Positions 15,734-23,688 of a stretch of 64,000 nucleotides of DNA are shown here, piece after piece. Source of the stretch: Candidatus Avelusimicrobium fimicolum. GTDB taxonomy: Bacteria; Elusimicrobiota; Elusimicrobia; Elusimicrobiales; Elusimicrobiaceae. The notes beneath the pieces are model-generated. The model was not told the DNA's origin. It did not search any database and saw only the letters and a program-made list of their open reading frames with translations. The position numbers and the translations under genes were made by a program. The stretch spans positions 23,548-87,547 of the forward strand of contig UQJU01000001.1 in the NCBI GenBank assembly GCA_900541355.1, given 5' to 3'. The stretch's first letter is position 1, and each line of letters begins with the position of its first letter.

Positions 15734-16645
15734 TTATTTTTCGTCGCGCACGATGTAGCCAAATTCTTCCAGGGATTTCGTGTCATTACGCCAGTTGGGC
15801 GAAACCACTACATTTAGTTCCAAGCGGTACTTACGCCCCAAAAATTCTTCAATGCGCTTCTGCGCCCGCTTGCGCAGTTCGGCAATGGCACTGCCGCCCT
15901 TACCGATTAAAATAGGTTTTTGGCTTTCGCGTTCCACGTGGATATTGGCGCGGATATAATTTTTAGGGCCGAGGTCTTCGGTAAATTTTTCAATCTCTAC
16001 AAAGGTGCTGTACGGCACTTCCTTTTGGTAAAGTTTAAAAATCTGCTCGCGGATAAATTCCGCCGCGTAAAAGCGTTCCCAACGGTCCGTCCATTGGCCG
16101 GGCGGAAAGTAAGCCGGGCTATTGGGCATTGAGGCAATAACAGCCTGCTTTAACACATCCGTACCCGTGCCGTTGGCGGCAGAAATACGGAAAGTTTTTT
16201 CTATCTTTAAATCGGCCTTAATGCGCGTTTCCAACGCGTCCAGTACGGCAACATCTTGCACAAGGTCAATTTTATTAATGGCTAAAAAGACAGGACAAAA
16301 AACGGTTTTTAATTTTTCCACCAGCGGCGCGTTTAAAGCATAATCCGCCGTTGCATCCACTAAAAAAATCACTAAATCGGCATCTTCGCGCACGGCACGG
16401 TCTATGCAGCCAACCATTGTTTGCTGTAACTTGTATTGCGCCTTTAAAAAACCGGGCGTATCTACAAACACCACTTGGTAGTCGTCCCCGTCCGCAATAG
16501 CCAAAATGTTTTGGCGCGTGGTTTGGGGTTTATTGGTAACGGGCGACAAAAGTCCGCCCGCCAGGTTGTTAAGCAAGGTAGATTTGCCCGCGTTAGGCAG
16601 GCCGGCTAATACGGCAAAACCGCTTTTAAAGTTTTTTTCGTCCAT
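15734..16645 (-). CDS. era: GTPase Era
   Basis: A 303-residue essential GTPase of 30S maturation. The G domain carries G1 GLPNAGKSTLLN, the KPQTTRQN switch I, G3 DTPGF, G4 NKID and G5-like ISAANGTGT. The KH RNA-binding domain follows, with KPILIGKGGSAIAELRKRA, which binds the 3' end of 16S rRNA. Length fits the family (about 300). There is no Shine-Dalgarno; a -10 element sits 6 bases before the ATG (see the promoter at 16652-16680), so it may be translated from a leaderless mRNA. It is monocistronic. Confidence 0.96.
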   Translation of the reverse strand: MDEKNFKSGFAVLAGLPNAGKSTLLNNLAGGLLSPVTNKPQTTRQNILAIADGDDYQVVFVDTPGFLKAQYKLQQTMVGCIDRAVREDADLVIFLVDATADYALNAPLVEKLKTVFCPVFLAINKIDLVQDVAVLDALETRIKADLKIEKTFRISAANGTGTDVLKQAVIASMPNSPAYFPPGQWTDRWERFYAAEFIREQIFKLYQKEVPYSTFVEIEKFTEDLGPKNYIRANIHVERESQKPILIGKGGSAIAELRKRAQKRIEEFLGRKYRLELNVVVSPNWRNDTKSLEEFGYIVRDEK

Positions 16646-16651
16646 AAAAGT

Positions 16652-16680
16652 ATTGTACTTATTTTTTTTCTCTTCGCCAA
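16652..16680 (-). promoter_or_regulatory. Candidate leaderless promoter of era
   Basis: On the minus strand: TTGGCG (-35, 4/6), a 17-base spacer, TACAAT (-10), then 6 bases to the ATG. The predicted start site coincides with the start codon. Confidence 0.6.
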
Positions 16681-16689
16681 CGCTCCGCG

Positions 16690-17199
16690 CTACTCGGTAA
16701 TATAACTATCTATAATTTCACCGAAGTAAAACATATGGTAATCGTCCGGCTCTTTGTTATACCACAATTCGGCAAGCGCCTTATTTAAATTCTCCGCCCC
16801 CATTAAACGGCCATACATTACCTTGCACTCAAAGTGCATACCGGGCACGTCAAGCACCGGGGTAGCGATTTTTTGCCCTTTTACGGTTTTTAACCCGCAC
16901 GCGGCCAGTTTATCCATATCGCGCCCGGATTTGGTTCCGCACACAGCCACAGCCTGCGGCAAGTTTACATACGGAATCGTAACGGTAAACTCGTGCGATT
17001 TCTCAATTTGCTCGTAGGTAAAGCGGTTCTGGCGCACTACCGTGTTAAATACGGGCAGCCGCCACAAGATACCAATCGTTCCCCACCCGATAACCATTGT
17101 GTTTATTTTATTGCCGGACTTCGTGGTTAAAAAGGCGGCTTTGGAAAGAATGTCCAAGTTCTTTTGGGCATTAAAATTATATGGGACTCTTTTTATCAT
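16690..17199 (-). CDS. Flavin reductase-like FMN-binding protein
   Basis: A 169-residue protein of the flavin reductase-like split-barrel family. It has TTKSGNKINTMVIGWGTIG near the N-terminus, where the family binds FMN through a T-x-x-x-x-x-x-N/T-x-x-x-x-x-W-type segment. The late segment around PDDYHMFYFGEIIDSYI matches the family's H-x-x-x-x-G-E-I/V motif. Members reduce flavin or act as NADH:FMN oxidoreductases, often of unknown physiological partner in anaerobes. GGGGGA precedes the ATG and TATACT lies upstream as a -10. It lies between lon and era on the same strand but is separated from lon by a terminator. Confidence 0.85.
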   Translation of the reverse strand: MIKRVPYNFNAQKNLDILSKAAFLTTKSGNKINTMVIGWGTIGILWRLPVFNTVVRQNRFTYEQIEKSHEFTVTIPYVNLPQAVAVCGTKSGRDMDKLAACGLKTVKGQKIATPVLDVPGMHFECKVMYGRLMGAENLNKALAELWYNKEPDDYHMFYFGEIIDSYITE

Positions 17200-17262
17200 A
17201 TTTCCCCCTTACTTAAAGTATAATGGGCCAAAGCGTCAGGAACAAGGCCTTTATTGGGTTAG

Positions 17263-17293
17263 AAAACCCGGCCTTTGCAACTCGGCCGGGTTT
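17263..17293 (-). terminator. Intrinsic terminator after lon
   Basis: On the minus strand AAACCCGGCC / GGCCGGGTTTT, a perfect 10-bp stem with a 10-base loop and a short T tract. Confidence 0.85.
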
Positions 17294-17304
17294 ATAAAAA
17301 CTAC

Positions 17305-19839
17305 TTATTTGCGCTTTTTGGCCTTGGCTTTAACAGCCTTATGCGCAGGGGCCTTTTTAACGGTTTTTTTCGCCTTGGGCGTGGCTTTTTTAACTGCTTT
17401 TTTAACCGTCTTTTTGGCCGGTGTTACACGCGCCGGAAGAGATTTTTTATGTGTCTTGGCAGATTTTTTGGAACCGTGTTTTTTATTCAACTTGGCTTCA
17501 AACTCCTTCCACCCTTCCAACGATAGCGGCAAAACTTCGTCCATATGTTTTACCGGAATTAAAGTGAGTTCCTTTCGGACCCGTTCCGGAAGTTCGGACA
17601 CATCTTTTTCGTTCGTGTGCGGATAAAGAATCGTCTTGACCCCTTCGCGGTAAGCGGCTAAAAACTTTTCTTTAATACCGCCGACAGGAAGCACGCGGCC
17701 TGTAATAGTTACCTCACCGGTCATTGCCAAATGCTTTTTAACAGGGAGTCCCGTCAAAAGGCTGGTTAGGGCGGTCGTAATCACGCTACCCGCAGACGGG
17801 CCGTCTTTCGGCACGGCTCCTTCGGGGAAGTGGACGTGAAAGTCCGTCTTGTCAAAATCTACGTCTTTGCCGTAACCGCGGCTTCTGGCATACGTCAGCG
17901 CAGCCCGGACAGATTCCTTCATCACGTTACCGAGCATACCCGTCAAAATCAGTTGGCCTTTGCCCGGTATTTTAGTGGCTTCAATAGACAGCGTTTCGCC
18001 ACCTACGCTCGTCCACGCAAGCCCCGTAGCAATACCGACACCGTTTTCCTCGGTAGCAAAGTTGGAATAGCGCGGCACCCCCAAAAACTCGTGCAGATTT
18101 TCTTTGGTAACCACTACTTTTTTAGAGCCATCTACAATTTTTTTGGCGGCCTTGCGGCACAGAGATCCGATTTCGCGGTCCAAATTGCGCACCCCGGCTT
18201 CGCGCACATAGTCGCGCATTAAAAGGGCTACGGCTTCGTGCGTTACTTCCAACTGTCCCTCCTTTAACCCGTGCATCTTCATTTGTTTGGGCAAGAGGTA
18301 TTTATCCACGATATCGTGTTTTTCGTACTCGGTGTAACCGTCAAAATCAATAATTTCCAAGCGGTCGCGCAAGGTGGACGGAATATTAGCCAACGAGTTT
18401 GCCGTGGTAATAAACATTACCTTGGAAACATCAAACGGCACGTCCAAAAAGTGGTCGGTAAACTCTTTGTTTTGTTCCGGGTCCAACAGTTCCAAAAGTG
18501 CCGCCGCAGGGTCGCCGCGCCAGTCGCTGCCCATTTTATCAATTTCGTCCAGCAGGAATACCGGGTTCATACTCTTGGCCTTGCTGATACCCTGGATAAT
18601 GCGCCCCGGCATAGAACCGATATACGTTCTGCGGTGGCCGCGGATTTCGCTTTCGTCCCGCACTCCGCCCAAAGACATCCGCACAAATTTGCGGCCGATG
18701 GCGCGGGCAATGGATTTAGCCAAAGAGGTTTTCCCCACGCCGGGCGCACCTGCAAAGCAGAGTACCGGCCCGCGCAGAGAATTATTTAATTTACTGACAG
18801 CCAAATATTCCAAAATACGTTCTTTGGGTTTTTCCAAACCAAAATGGTCCTCATCCAAAATCTTTTTGGCCTCTTTTAAATCCAGCACATCCTCCGTCGT
18901 GTGGTTCCAAGGCATATTGACGAGCCAATCCAAATAGGTGCGTGAAACCGTCGCCTCCGGCGAGAACGGTGCCATTTTGGACAAACGTTCAATTTCTTTT
19001 TCTGCCGCTTCTTTGGCCTGCGGCGGCAGACCGTTCTTTTTAATTTTTACGCGCAAGGCATCCAATTCCTTTTGGAAATCATCTTTTTGGCTGAGTTCCT
19101 TTTGAATCGCCTTCATTTGCTCGTTCAAATAATATTCTTTTTGGTTCTTTTCAATTTGAGCGCGGACCTTGGAGTGGATTTTTTCCTCTAAACCCAAAAT
19201 TTCCACTTCGCTGGTAATTAGTTTTAAGATTTTTTCCAAGCGGTCTTTGATGTGGACCGCTTCCAAAATTTCTTGGCGCTGCTCGGTTTTGACGAGCATA
19301 TTGGAAGCCACCGTATCGGCCAGTTTAGAAGCATCATTAATTTGGCGCAGGAAGGAAACGCCTTCCACTGCAATCCGGTGCGATACACGGGCATAATGGT
19401 CAAACTCGTCCAACACTTTGCGCATTAAGGCCTGCACCACCGGGGAATTATCGTCCTCTTCCTCAATATAATCTACCGTAGCAAACCAAGCCCCGGCAAC
19501 TTCGTTCATTTCCAACTTGGTTACGCGCGCACGGGCCAAGCCTTGCAGAAAAATCTTCATAGAGCCGTCGGGCATTTTTAAATTTTGCGAAATTTGCGCA
19601 ATCACGCCGAAGTGGTAAATATCGGCCTCTTTTGGGTCCTCAATTTCCGCATTTTTCTGCGATACGGCCAAAATATATTTGCCCGGTTCACCCAAAGCAA
19701 GTTCCACCGCCGAAACGGATTTTTCGCGGTCCACCGATAATGGAAGCGACATCCCCGGAAACATCACCACATCACGTATGGCGACTGCCGGCACCACCGT
19801 CGGCAACGAAAGTGTTTGTTTTTTAATTTCTTCTGCCAT
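17305..19839 (-). CDS. lon: ATP-dependent protease Lon with a lysine-rich C-terminal tail
   Basis: An 844-residue LonA. It has the N-terminal LAN domain (LPTVVPAVAIRDVVMFPGM), a coiled region (RAQIEKNQKEYYLNEQMKAI), an AAA+ module with Walker A GAPGVGKTS and Walker B VFLLDEIDKM, and the serine protease domain with catalytic serine in PKDGPSAGS. After the normal end of the protease domain come about 55 residues that are almost entirely K, A, T, P and V (for example AKKTVKKAVKKATPKAKKTV), like a histone-H1-type tail. I chose the ATG at 19839 (GAGGGAAAAATT before it); a 36-codon upstream extension has no ribosome site. A CIRCE-like operator overlaps its promoter. Confidence 0.95.
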   Translation of the reverse strand: MAEEIKKQTLSLPTVVPAVAIRDVVMFPGMSLPLSVDREKSVSAVELALGEPGKYILAVSQKNAEIEDPKEADIYHFGVIAQISQNLKMPDGSMKIFLQGLARARVTKLEMNEVAGAWFATVDYIEEEDDNSPVVQALMRKVLDEFDHYARVSHRIAVEGVSFLRQINDASKLADTVASNMLVKTEQRQEILEAVHIKDRLEKILKLITSEVEILGLEEKIHSKVRAQIEKNQKEYYLNEQMKAIQKELSQKDDFQKELDALRVKIKKNGLPPQAKEAAEKEIERLSKMAPFSPEATVSRTYLDWLVNMPWNHTTEDVLDLKEAKKILDEDHFGLEKPKERILEYLAVSKLNNSLRGPVLCFAGAPGVGKTSLAKSIARAIGRKFVRMSLGGVRDESEIRGHRRTYIGSMPGRIIQGISKAKSMNPVFLLDEIDKMGSDWRGDPAAALLELLDPEQNKEFTDHFLDVPFDVSKVMFITTANSLANIPSTLRDRLEIIDFDGYTEYEKHDIVDKYLLPKQMKMHGLKEGQLEVTHEAVALLMRDYVREAGVRNLDREIGSLCRKAAKKIVDGSKKVVVTKENLHEFLGVPRYSNFATEENGVGIATGLAWTSVGGETLSIEATKIPGKGQLILTGMLGNVMKESVRAALTYARSRGYGKDVDFDKTDFHVHFPEGAVPKDGPSAGSVITTALTSLLTGLPVKKHLAMTGEVTITGRVLPVGGIKEKFLAAYREGVKTILYPHTNEKDVSELPERVRKELTLIPVKHMDEVLPLSLEGWKEFEAKLNKKHGSKKSAKTHKKSLPARVTPAKKTVKKAVKKATPKAKKTVKKAPAHKAVKAKAKKRK

Positions 19840-19918
19840 AATTTTTCCCTCTCTGTAACGGATAAAAGGTTTCCCAAAAGCGTTATATATATAAAACCCC
19901 CGCTTTTGACTCTTATAA

Positions 19919-19971
19919 ATTGTATCAAATTGCCCTAAAATTAGCAACTATGATATTTGGTTGCTAATTTT
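19919..19971 (-). promoter_or_regulatory. lon promoter with CIRCE-like operator
   Basis: On the minus strand, TTGCTA (-35), 17 bases, TACAAT (-10, 19919-19924), about 80 bases before the ATG. A perfect 12-bp inverted repeat, AAAATTAGCAAC-N11-GTTGCTAATTTT (19937-19971), covers the -35. It has the 9-9-9 geometry of the HrcA operator CIRCE (TTAGCACTC-N9-GAGTGCTAA), with 6/9 and 7/9 arm matches, so heat-shock repression of lon by HrcA or a similar repressor is likely. Confidence 0.65.
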
Positions 19972-20234
19972 GATATAGTTGGGACAAACGGCAACAATAA
20001 AAGTTACTATAAAAGTCATCCTGAATTGCCGCCCATACCGCTAGGCGGCACCCCGTAGTGTTTCTGTACGGGGTCTATTGATAGATTTCAGGATCTACTG
20101 CTTGGGTAGTTAGTTGTTGCTGTTGTTTTTAACATCCCAAGATGTAGATTCTGAAACAAGTTCAGAATGACTGCTTTTTTAATAACAACAGCGCTGAACC
20201 CTGCGGGCCGCCAATTCATCGGGGATAACCCGAC
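19972..20234. other. Gene-free gap between lon and mscL
   Basis: Apart from the lon promoter the gap is occupied by the longest GTCAT-family repeat cluster (20015-20171). No gene is seen. Confidence 0.6.
20015..20171. repeat. Composite GTCAT...ATGAC repeat, copy 3, with nested insertion
   Basis: The outer unit GTCATCCTGAATT...TTTCAGGATCTAC is split by a nested segment containing CCCCGTAGTG...GTACGGGGTCT. That segment is itself a member of the family (compare 63778-63813). The inverted partner unit ends in TTCTGAAACAAGTTCAGAATGAC-type sequence at 20171. Confidence 0.75.
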
Positions 20235-20260
20235 AAAAAGCCCCGGCGAAGACCGGGGCG
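20235..20260 (-). terminator. Intrinsic terminator after mscL (end of the secA operon)
   Basis: On the minus strand GCCCCGG-TCTTCG-CCGGGGC followed by TTTTT; the loop is a stable UUCG-type tetraloop context. Confidence 0.9.
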
Positions 20261-20285
20261 GTAAAAATAAAGAGTCAAGCAGATG

Positions 20286-20756
20286 CTATTTAATTTCGGA
20301 AGTACAATGCGGGCAGCGGGTGGCTTCCAGCGGAATTTCCGAGCAGCAGAACGGACACTTTTTAGTGGTGGGAGCGGCAACCGGTTCTTCCGTCTTTTTC
20401 AAATTATCCAATTTGTTAATCAGTTTAATCAGCAGAAAAATACAAAAGGCCACAATCAAGAAACTGATTACCGCGTTTAAAAAGTTGCCCACATTAAGCG
20501 TGGTCGCACCGGCGGCTTGGGCCGCAGACAAAGAAGCATACGGAGCAGGCACTTGGGAACCGTCTTTAATGACGATAAACCAATTGGAAAAATCCACCTT
20601 GCCCATTAAAAGACCCAAAGGCGGCATCATCACGTCAGCCACCATAGAGTTGACAATTTTGGTAAACGCGCCGCCAATGATGATACCGACAGCCATATCA
20701 ATCACGTTGCCGCGCATTACGAATTTCTTAAATTCGCTTAGCATATTCTTAATCAT
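20286..20756 (-). CDS. mscL: Large-conductance mechanosensitive channel with C-terminal zinc ribbon
   Basis: A 156-residue MscL. Following an N-terminal amphipathic helix, TM1 carries the family signature ([20 protein letters not shown]) and TM2 is [21 protein letters not shown]. The family normally ends about 20 residues after TM2. Here the tail ends in a zinc ribbon, [18 protein letters not shown] (two C-x-x-C knuckles). It protects against hypo-osmotic lysis. AAGGAG precedes the ATG, which lies 9 bases after the stop of the cofE-like gene, making mscL the last gene of the seven-gene secA operon. Confidence 0.95.
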   Translation of the reverse strand: MIKNMLSEFKKFVMRGNVIDMAVGIIIGGAFTKIVNSMVADVMMPPLGLLMGKVDFSNWFIVIKDGSQVPAPYASLSAAQAAGATTLNVGNFLNAVISFLIVAFCIFLLIKLINKLDNLKKTEEPVAAPTTKKCPFCCSEIPLEATRCPHCTSEIK

Positions 20757-20765
20757 TTTTTCTCC

Positions 20766-21473
20766 TTATTTTATTAGTTTCGCCGCTTTAAAAAGCGGTG
20801 TAAACAAATCGTTTTCTATCGGGTATTTTATTTCCTGCGGGGCTGTTTGGTCCACAAATTCCACAGGAGCCTGCTCCACCACGCACAAAGGGCGCCGCTC
20901 GTCGGCCTCGCCCATTGTCAGCGCACAAGCCGCCGCCAAGGAATCAGCCATATTTACCAGTGTAACATCTAACTTTTTACCAAAAATATCGGGCTTTCCG
21001 CGTAAATCTTTTACACCCTTAAACCCGCTGTACGATACGGCCGCGCCGATAACCCCCGCCCGCAAGGGCAAAATCATACTGTCTGTAATAATCACGCCCA
21101 AATGCTGCACGTTCCACGCTTTTTTTAATGCTGCGCGCAGTTCGTCCGCACAAGCATACAAATCACGCGGCAAAAGCAACAGTTTCCCGTCTGCGTTGGA
21201 CTCATCAATCCCGGCATTGGTCATAATCATACCGCTCTTTATGGTCAGCCACGCAAGCGGCGTTTTTAGAGCCGCATCACTTTCTTGCCGGATTAAATTT
21301 TCTTTCTGTTCTCGGCTTTCGTACGGCACACAAAGGCCCTTCCACAAACAAACGAGTTTGGAGGAAACGGTCAGCACCGTTTTGTCCGCCACGGACGGAA
21401 TATGATGCACAATAAAAACAGGCAAATCCGCAGATTCTTTAAAAATATCGGTTTGTATGGGAGTAATCTTCAT
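20766..21473 (-). CDS. CofE-like (F420-0:gamma-glutamyl ligase family) protein
   Basis: A 235-residue protein of the coenzyme F420-0:L-glutamate ligase family (COG1478). Family landmarks are a basic/acidic segment followed by MIMTNAGIDESNADGKLLLLP, then VIITDSMILPLRAGVIGAAV, DLRGKPDIFGKKLDVT and ADSLAAACALTMGE. These match the conserved NAGID-x-SN, D-x-x-x-x-P-x-R-x-G and AD-x-LA-x-AA-x-x-x-GE pattern. No other F420 gene is in the window, and most fermentative bacteria lack F420. In Chlamydia a COG1478 protein substitutes for folylpoly-gamma-glutamate synthase, which is a good alternative here. It overlaps hemW by 4 bases (ATGA). Confidence 0.8.
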   Translation of the reverse strand: MKITPIQTDIFKESADLPVFIVHHIPSVADKTVLTVSSKLVCLWKGLCVPYESREQKENLIRQESDAALKTPLAWLTIKSGMIMTNAGIDESNADGKLLLLPRDLYACADELRAALKKAWNVQHLGVIITDSMILPLRAGVIGAAVSYSGFKGVKDLRGKPDIFGKKLDVTLVNMADSLAAACALTMGEADERRPLCVVEQAPVEFVDQTAPQEIKYPIENDLFTPLFKAAKLIK

Positions 21474-22570
21474 TCGTCAAACGGGGCCACAAAACTATAA
21501 AAAACTTCATTGGCTAAAAACAGCCCCTCTATGGTTAATTTTACCTTTTTTTCTGCCCGCTCCAAAAGTCCGTTTTGAATATGTTTTTCAATTTCCTGGC
21601 CGAAAAGTTGCTCCTGCAACGGTGTCAATTCTATCCCGTCCAGCAGCCGCAGACCCAGCATCAAATTTTCGCCTTCGTGTTCCTTGCCTTCCAATTTTTC
21701 ACGATATACCACCGGGCTTTGGCCTGCGTTTATTCGGGCAATAAATTCGGTAATGTCGTCCGTATTTTGGCTGCGCACTCCGCCCAAATAACTGGCGGCC
21801 CCGCTGCCTAGCCCCAAGTATTCGCAGTTGTGCCAATAAGAGGTGTTATGCTTGGCTTCCCGACCGGGCAAGGCAAAGTTGGAAATTTCGTAATGATGAT
21901 ATCCCGCTTCTTGTAAATAGGCGTGTGTGTCTTCCAGCATACGGCGCATTAACATTTGGTCGCACACGATTCCGCGTTCAAAAAACGGAGTCCCTTCTTC
22001 TATTTGCAAACCGTAAACGGATAAATGCTCCGGGCGCAAGGCGGTTAATTTTTTTAACCCGTCCAAAAAACTTTGCAAACTTTGCCCTGGCACACCGGCT
22101 ATCAAATCTACGTTAATATTATCAAATCCGGCTTGGCGCGCGGCCTGATAAGCCGACAAAAAAGTTTGTACTGTATGCACGCGCCCCAAGGTTTTCAGTT
22201 CCGTATCGCTAAAACTTTGAAGCCCCATACTGATACGGCTAAACCCCGCACGCTTTAAAACGGACAATTTTTCCGCGGTTAAACTTTCCGGGTTGGCCTC
22301 TATGGTACTTTCTTCAAAATGGGAAACCGGGCCAAAATGGCGGGCAATTAGGCCGCACAACTCTTCCAACTGGCCGGCAGAGAGCAAACTGGGCGTTCCC
22401 CCGCCGACATACAACGTAGTGTATTTTCGCTCGGGAGATATGGTGGCAGATTTATCCAAGGCTTCCAAATAAGCAGAAATTAAATTTTCCCGTCCGGCAA
22501 AGGAGGCAAAATCGCAATAATTGCATTTTTGTTTGCAGAACGGAATATGTATATAAAGGCCGGTCGTCAT
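21470..22570 (-). CDS. hemW: Radical SAM heme chaperone HemW / coproporphyrinogen oxidase-like
   Basis: A 366-residue radical SAM protein. The N-terminus YIHIPFCKQKCNYCDF carries the C-x3-C-x2-C cluster ligands. It is followed by TLYVGGGTPS, the SIEANPES-type segment STIEANPESLT and SMGLQSFSD. The C-terminal HemN-type domain is present (LRLLDGIEL). Many proteins annotated as oxygen-independent coproporphyrinogen III oxidase of this length are HemW heme chaperones. It overlaps the prfB stop by 1 base and the cofE-like start by 4 bases, so it is strongly coupled inside the operon. Confidence 0.9.
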   Translation of the reverse strand: MTTGLYIHIPFCKQKCNYCDFASFAGRENLISAYLEALDKSATISPERKYTTLYVGGGTPSLLSAGQLEELCGLIARHFGPVSHFEESTIEANPESLTAEKLSVLKRAGFSRISMGLQSFSDTELKTLGRVHTVQTFLSAYQAARQAGFDNINVDLIAGVPGQSLQSFLDGLKKLTALRPEHLSVYGLQIEEGTPFFERGIVCDQMLMRRMLEDTHAYLQEAGYHHYEISNFALPGREAKHNTSYWHNCEYLGLGSGAASYLGGVRSQNTDDITEFIARINAGQSPVVYREKLEGKEHEGENLMLGLRLLDGIELTPLQEQLFGQEIEKHIQNGLLERAEKKVKLTIEGLFLANEVFYSFVAPFDE

Positions 22571-23688
22571 TATTTTTTATTTTCGGCTTCGTGGTTTAAA
22601 AAGGCAAAAATAAACGGGTCCAAATCGCCGTCCATTACGGCGTTGATTTGGGAAGTTTCATACCCGCTGCGCAAGTCCTTTACCAACTGATATGGCATAA
22701 ACACATACGAACGGATTTGGTGGCCCCAAGCAATTTCGCCTTTTTGGCCGTAGCGTTTTTCGGCTTCGCCGCGTTTTTTATCCATTTCCATTTCGTAGAG
22801 TTTGGCTTTCAGCATTTTCATAGCCGTTTGGCGGTTTTGCAACTGACTGCGCTCAATACGGCAGGAAACTACAATCCCGGTAGGAATATGCAAAAGGCGC
22901 ACTGCAGACTCTACCTTGTTTACGTTTTGTCCACCGTGGCCGCCCGCGCGGGAAGTTTCCAACTGAATATCCTTTTCCGGAATTTCAATATTAATATCCT
23001 CGTCAATATCCGGCAGGACATCACACGAAGCAAAAGAAGTATGGCGACGGGCATTAGCGTCAAAGGGAGACACGCGCACCAAGCGGTGTACGCCGTTTTC
23101 TCCTTTTAAATAACCGTAAGCGAAGGGGCCTTCCACCATAGCGGAAAGTGTTTTGATGCCGGCTTCGTCGCCGGGCTGCGCATCCAAAACGGAAAATTTA
23201 AAGCCGTGCTGTTCGGCCCAGCGCGTGTACATACGCACCAACATTTGCGCCCAATCGCACGATTCCGTACCACCTGCCCCGGCGTGAATTGTCAAAATGG
23301 CATTGAGTTTATCGTTTGGGTCAGACAGGCGGATTTCGCCCTCTTTTTTAGCCACCTGTTTTTCAGTTTCCTGCAACGAAACCGCCAAAGCGGCCAGTTC
23401 GTTTTGGTCCTGCATTTCTTTACACAGGTCAAACCAGGTTTTGCCGTCCTCCATTTTTTTATGGAGTGCGTAAAAAGTATCAATAGAGGTTTTTAATAAA
23501 TCAATTTGGCGGCTGACGTCCTTGGCCTTTTTGGTATCGTTCCAAAAGGCCGGGTCCGCCGACTGCGCCTGCAAGGCGGCCAGTTCCTGTTTTTTGCCGG
23601 GGATATCATCTATGGATTCTATCTTGTCCACCCGGGCGGAAAGATTGTCCAATATTTGTTCCACATCTTTAAATTCAATATTATTCAT
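22570..23688 (-). CDS. prfB: Peptide chain release factor 2
   Basis: A 372-residue class I release factor. The SPF stop-codon recognition motif ([15 protein letters not shown]), which distinguishes RF2 (UGA/UAA) from RF1 (PxT), and the catalytic GGQ loop ([20 protein letters not shown]) are both visible. Unlike most bacterial prfB genes, no programmed +1 frameshift site is needed: one continuous frame runs from the ATG. The gene overlaps the end of lnt by 8 bases and hemW by 1 base. Confidence 0.96.
   Translation of the reverse strand: MNNIEFKDVEQILDNLSARVDKIESIDDIPGKKQELAALQAQSADPAFWNDTKKAKDVSRQIDLLKTSIDTFYALHKKMEDGKTWFDLCKEMQDQNELAALAVSLQETEKQVAKKEGEIRLSDPNDKLNAILTIHAGAGGTESCDWAQMLVRMYTRWAEQHGFKFSVLDAQPGDEAGIKTLSAMVEGPFAYGYLKGENGVHRLVRVSPFDANARRHTSFASCDVLPDIDEDINIEIPEKDIQLETSRAGGHGGQNVNKVESAVRLLHIPTGIVVSCRIERSQLQNRQTAMKMLKAKLYEMEMDKKRGEAEKRYGQKGEIAWGHQIRSYVFMPYQLVKDLRSGYETSQINAVMDGDLDPFIFAFLNHEAENKK

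Noticed and set aside
20167..21405. Long plus-strand open frame (about 412 codons) opposite mscL and the cofE-like gene
   Set aside because: The opposite strand carries recognisable MscL and COG1478 motifs with good ribosome sites; the plus frame is low-complexity Ser/Ile-rich and starts inside a repeat.
22570..23688. Programmed +1 frameshift in prfB
   Set aside because: I looked for an early in-frame TGA with an upstream AGGGGG-type site. The frame is continuous from the ATG through the SPF and GGQ motifs.
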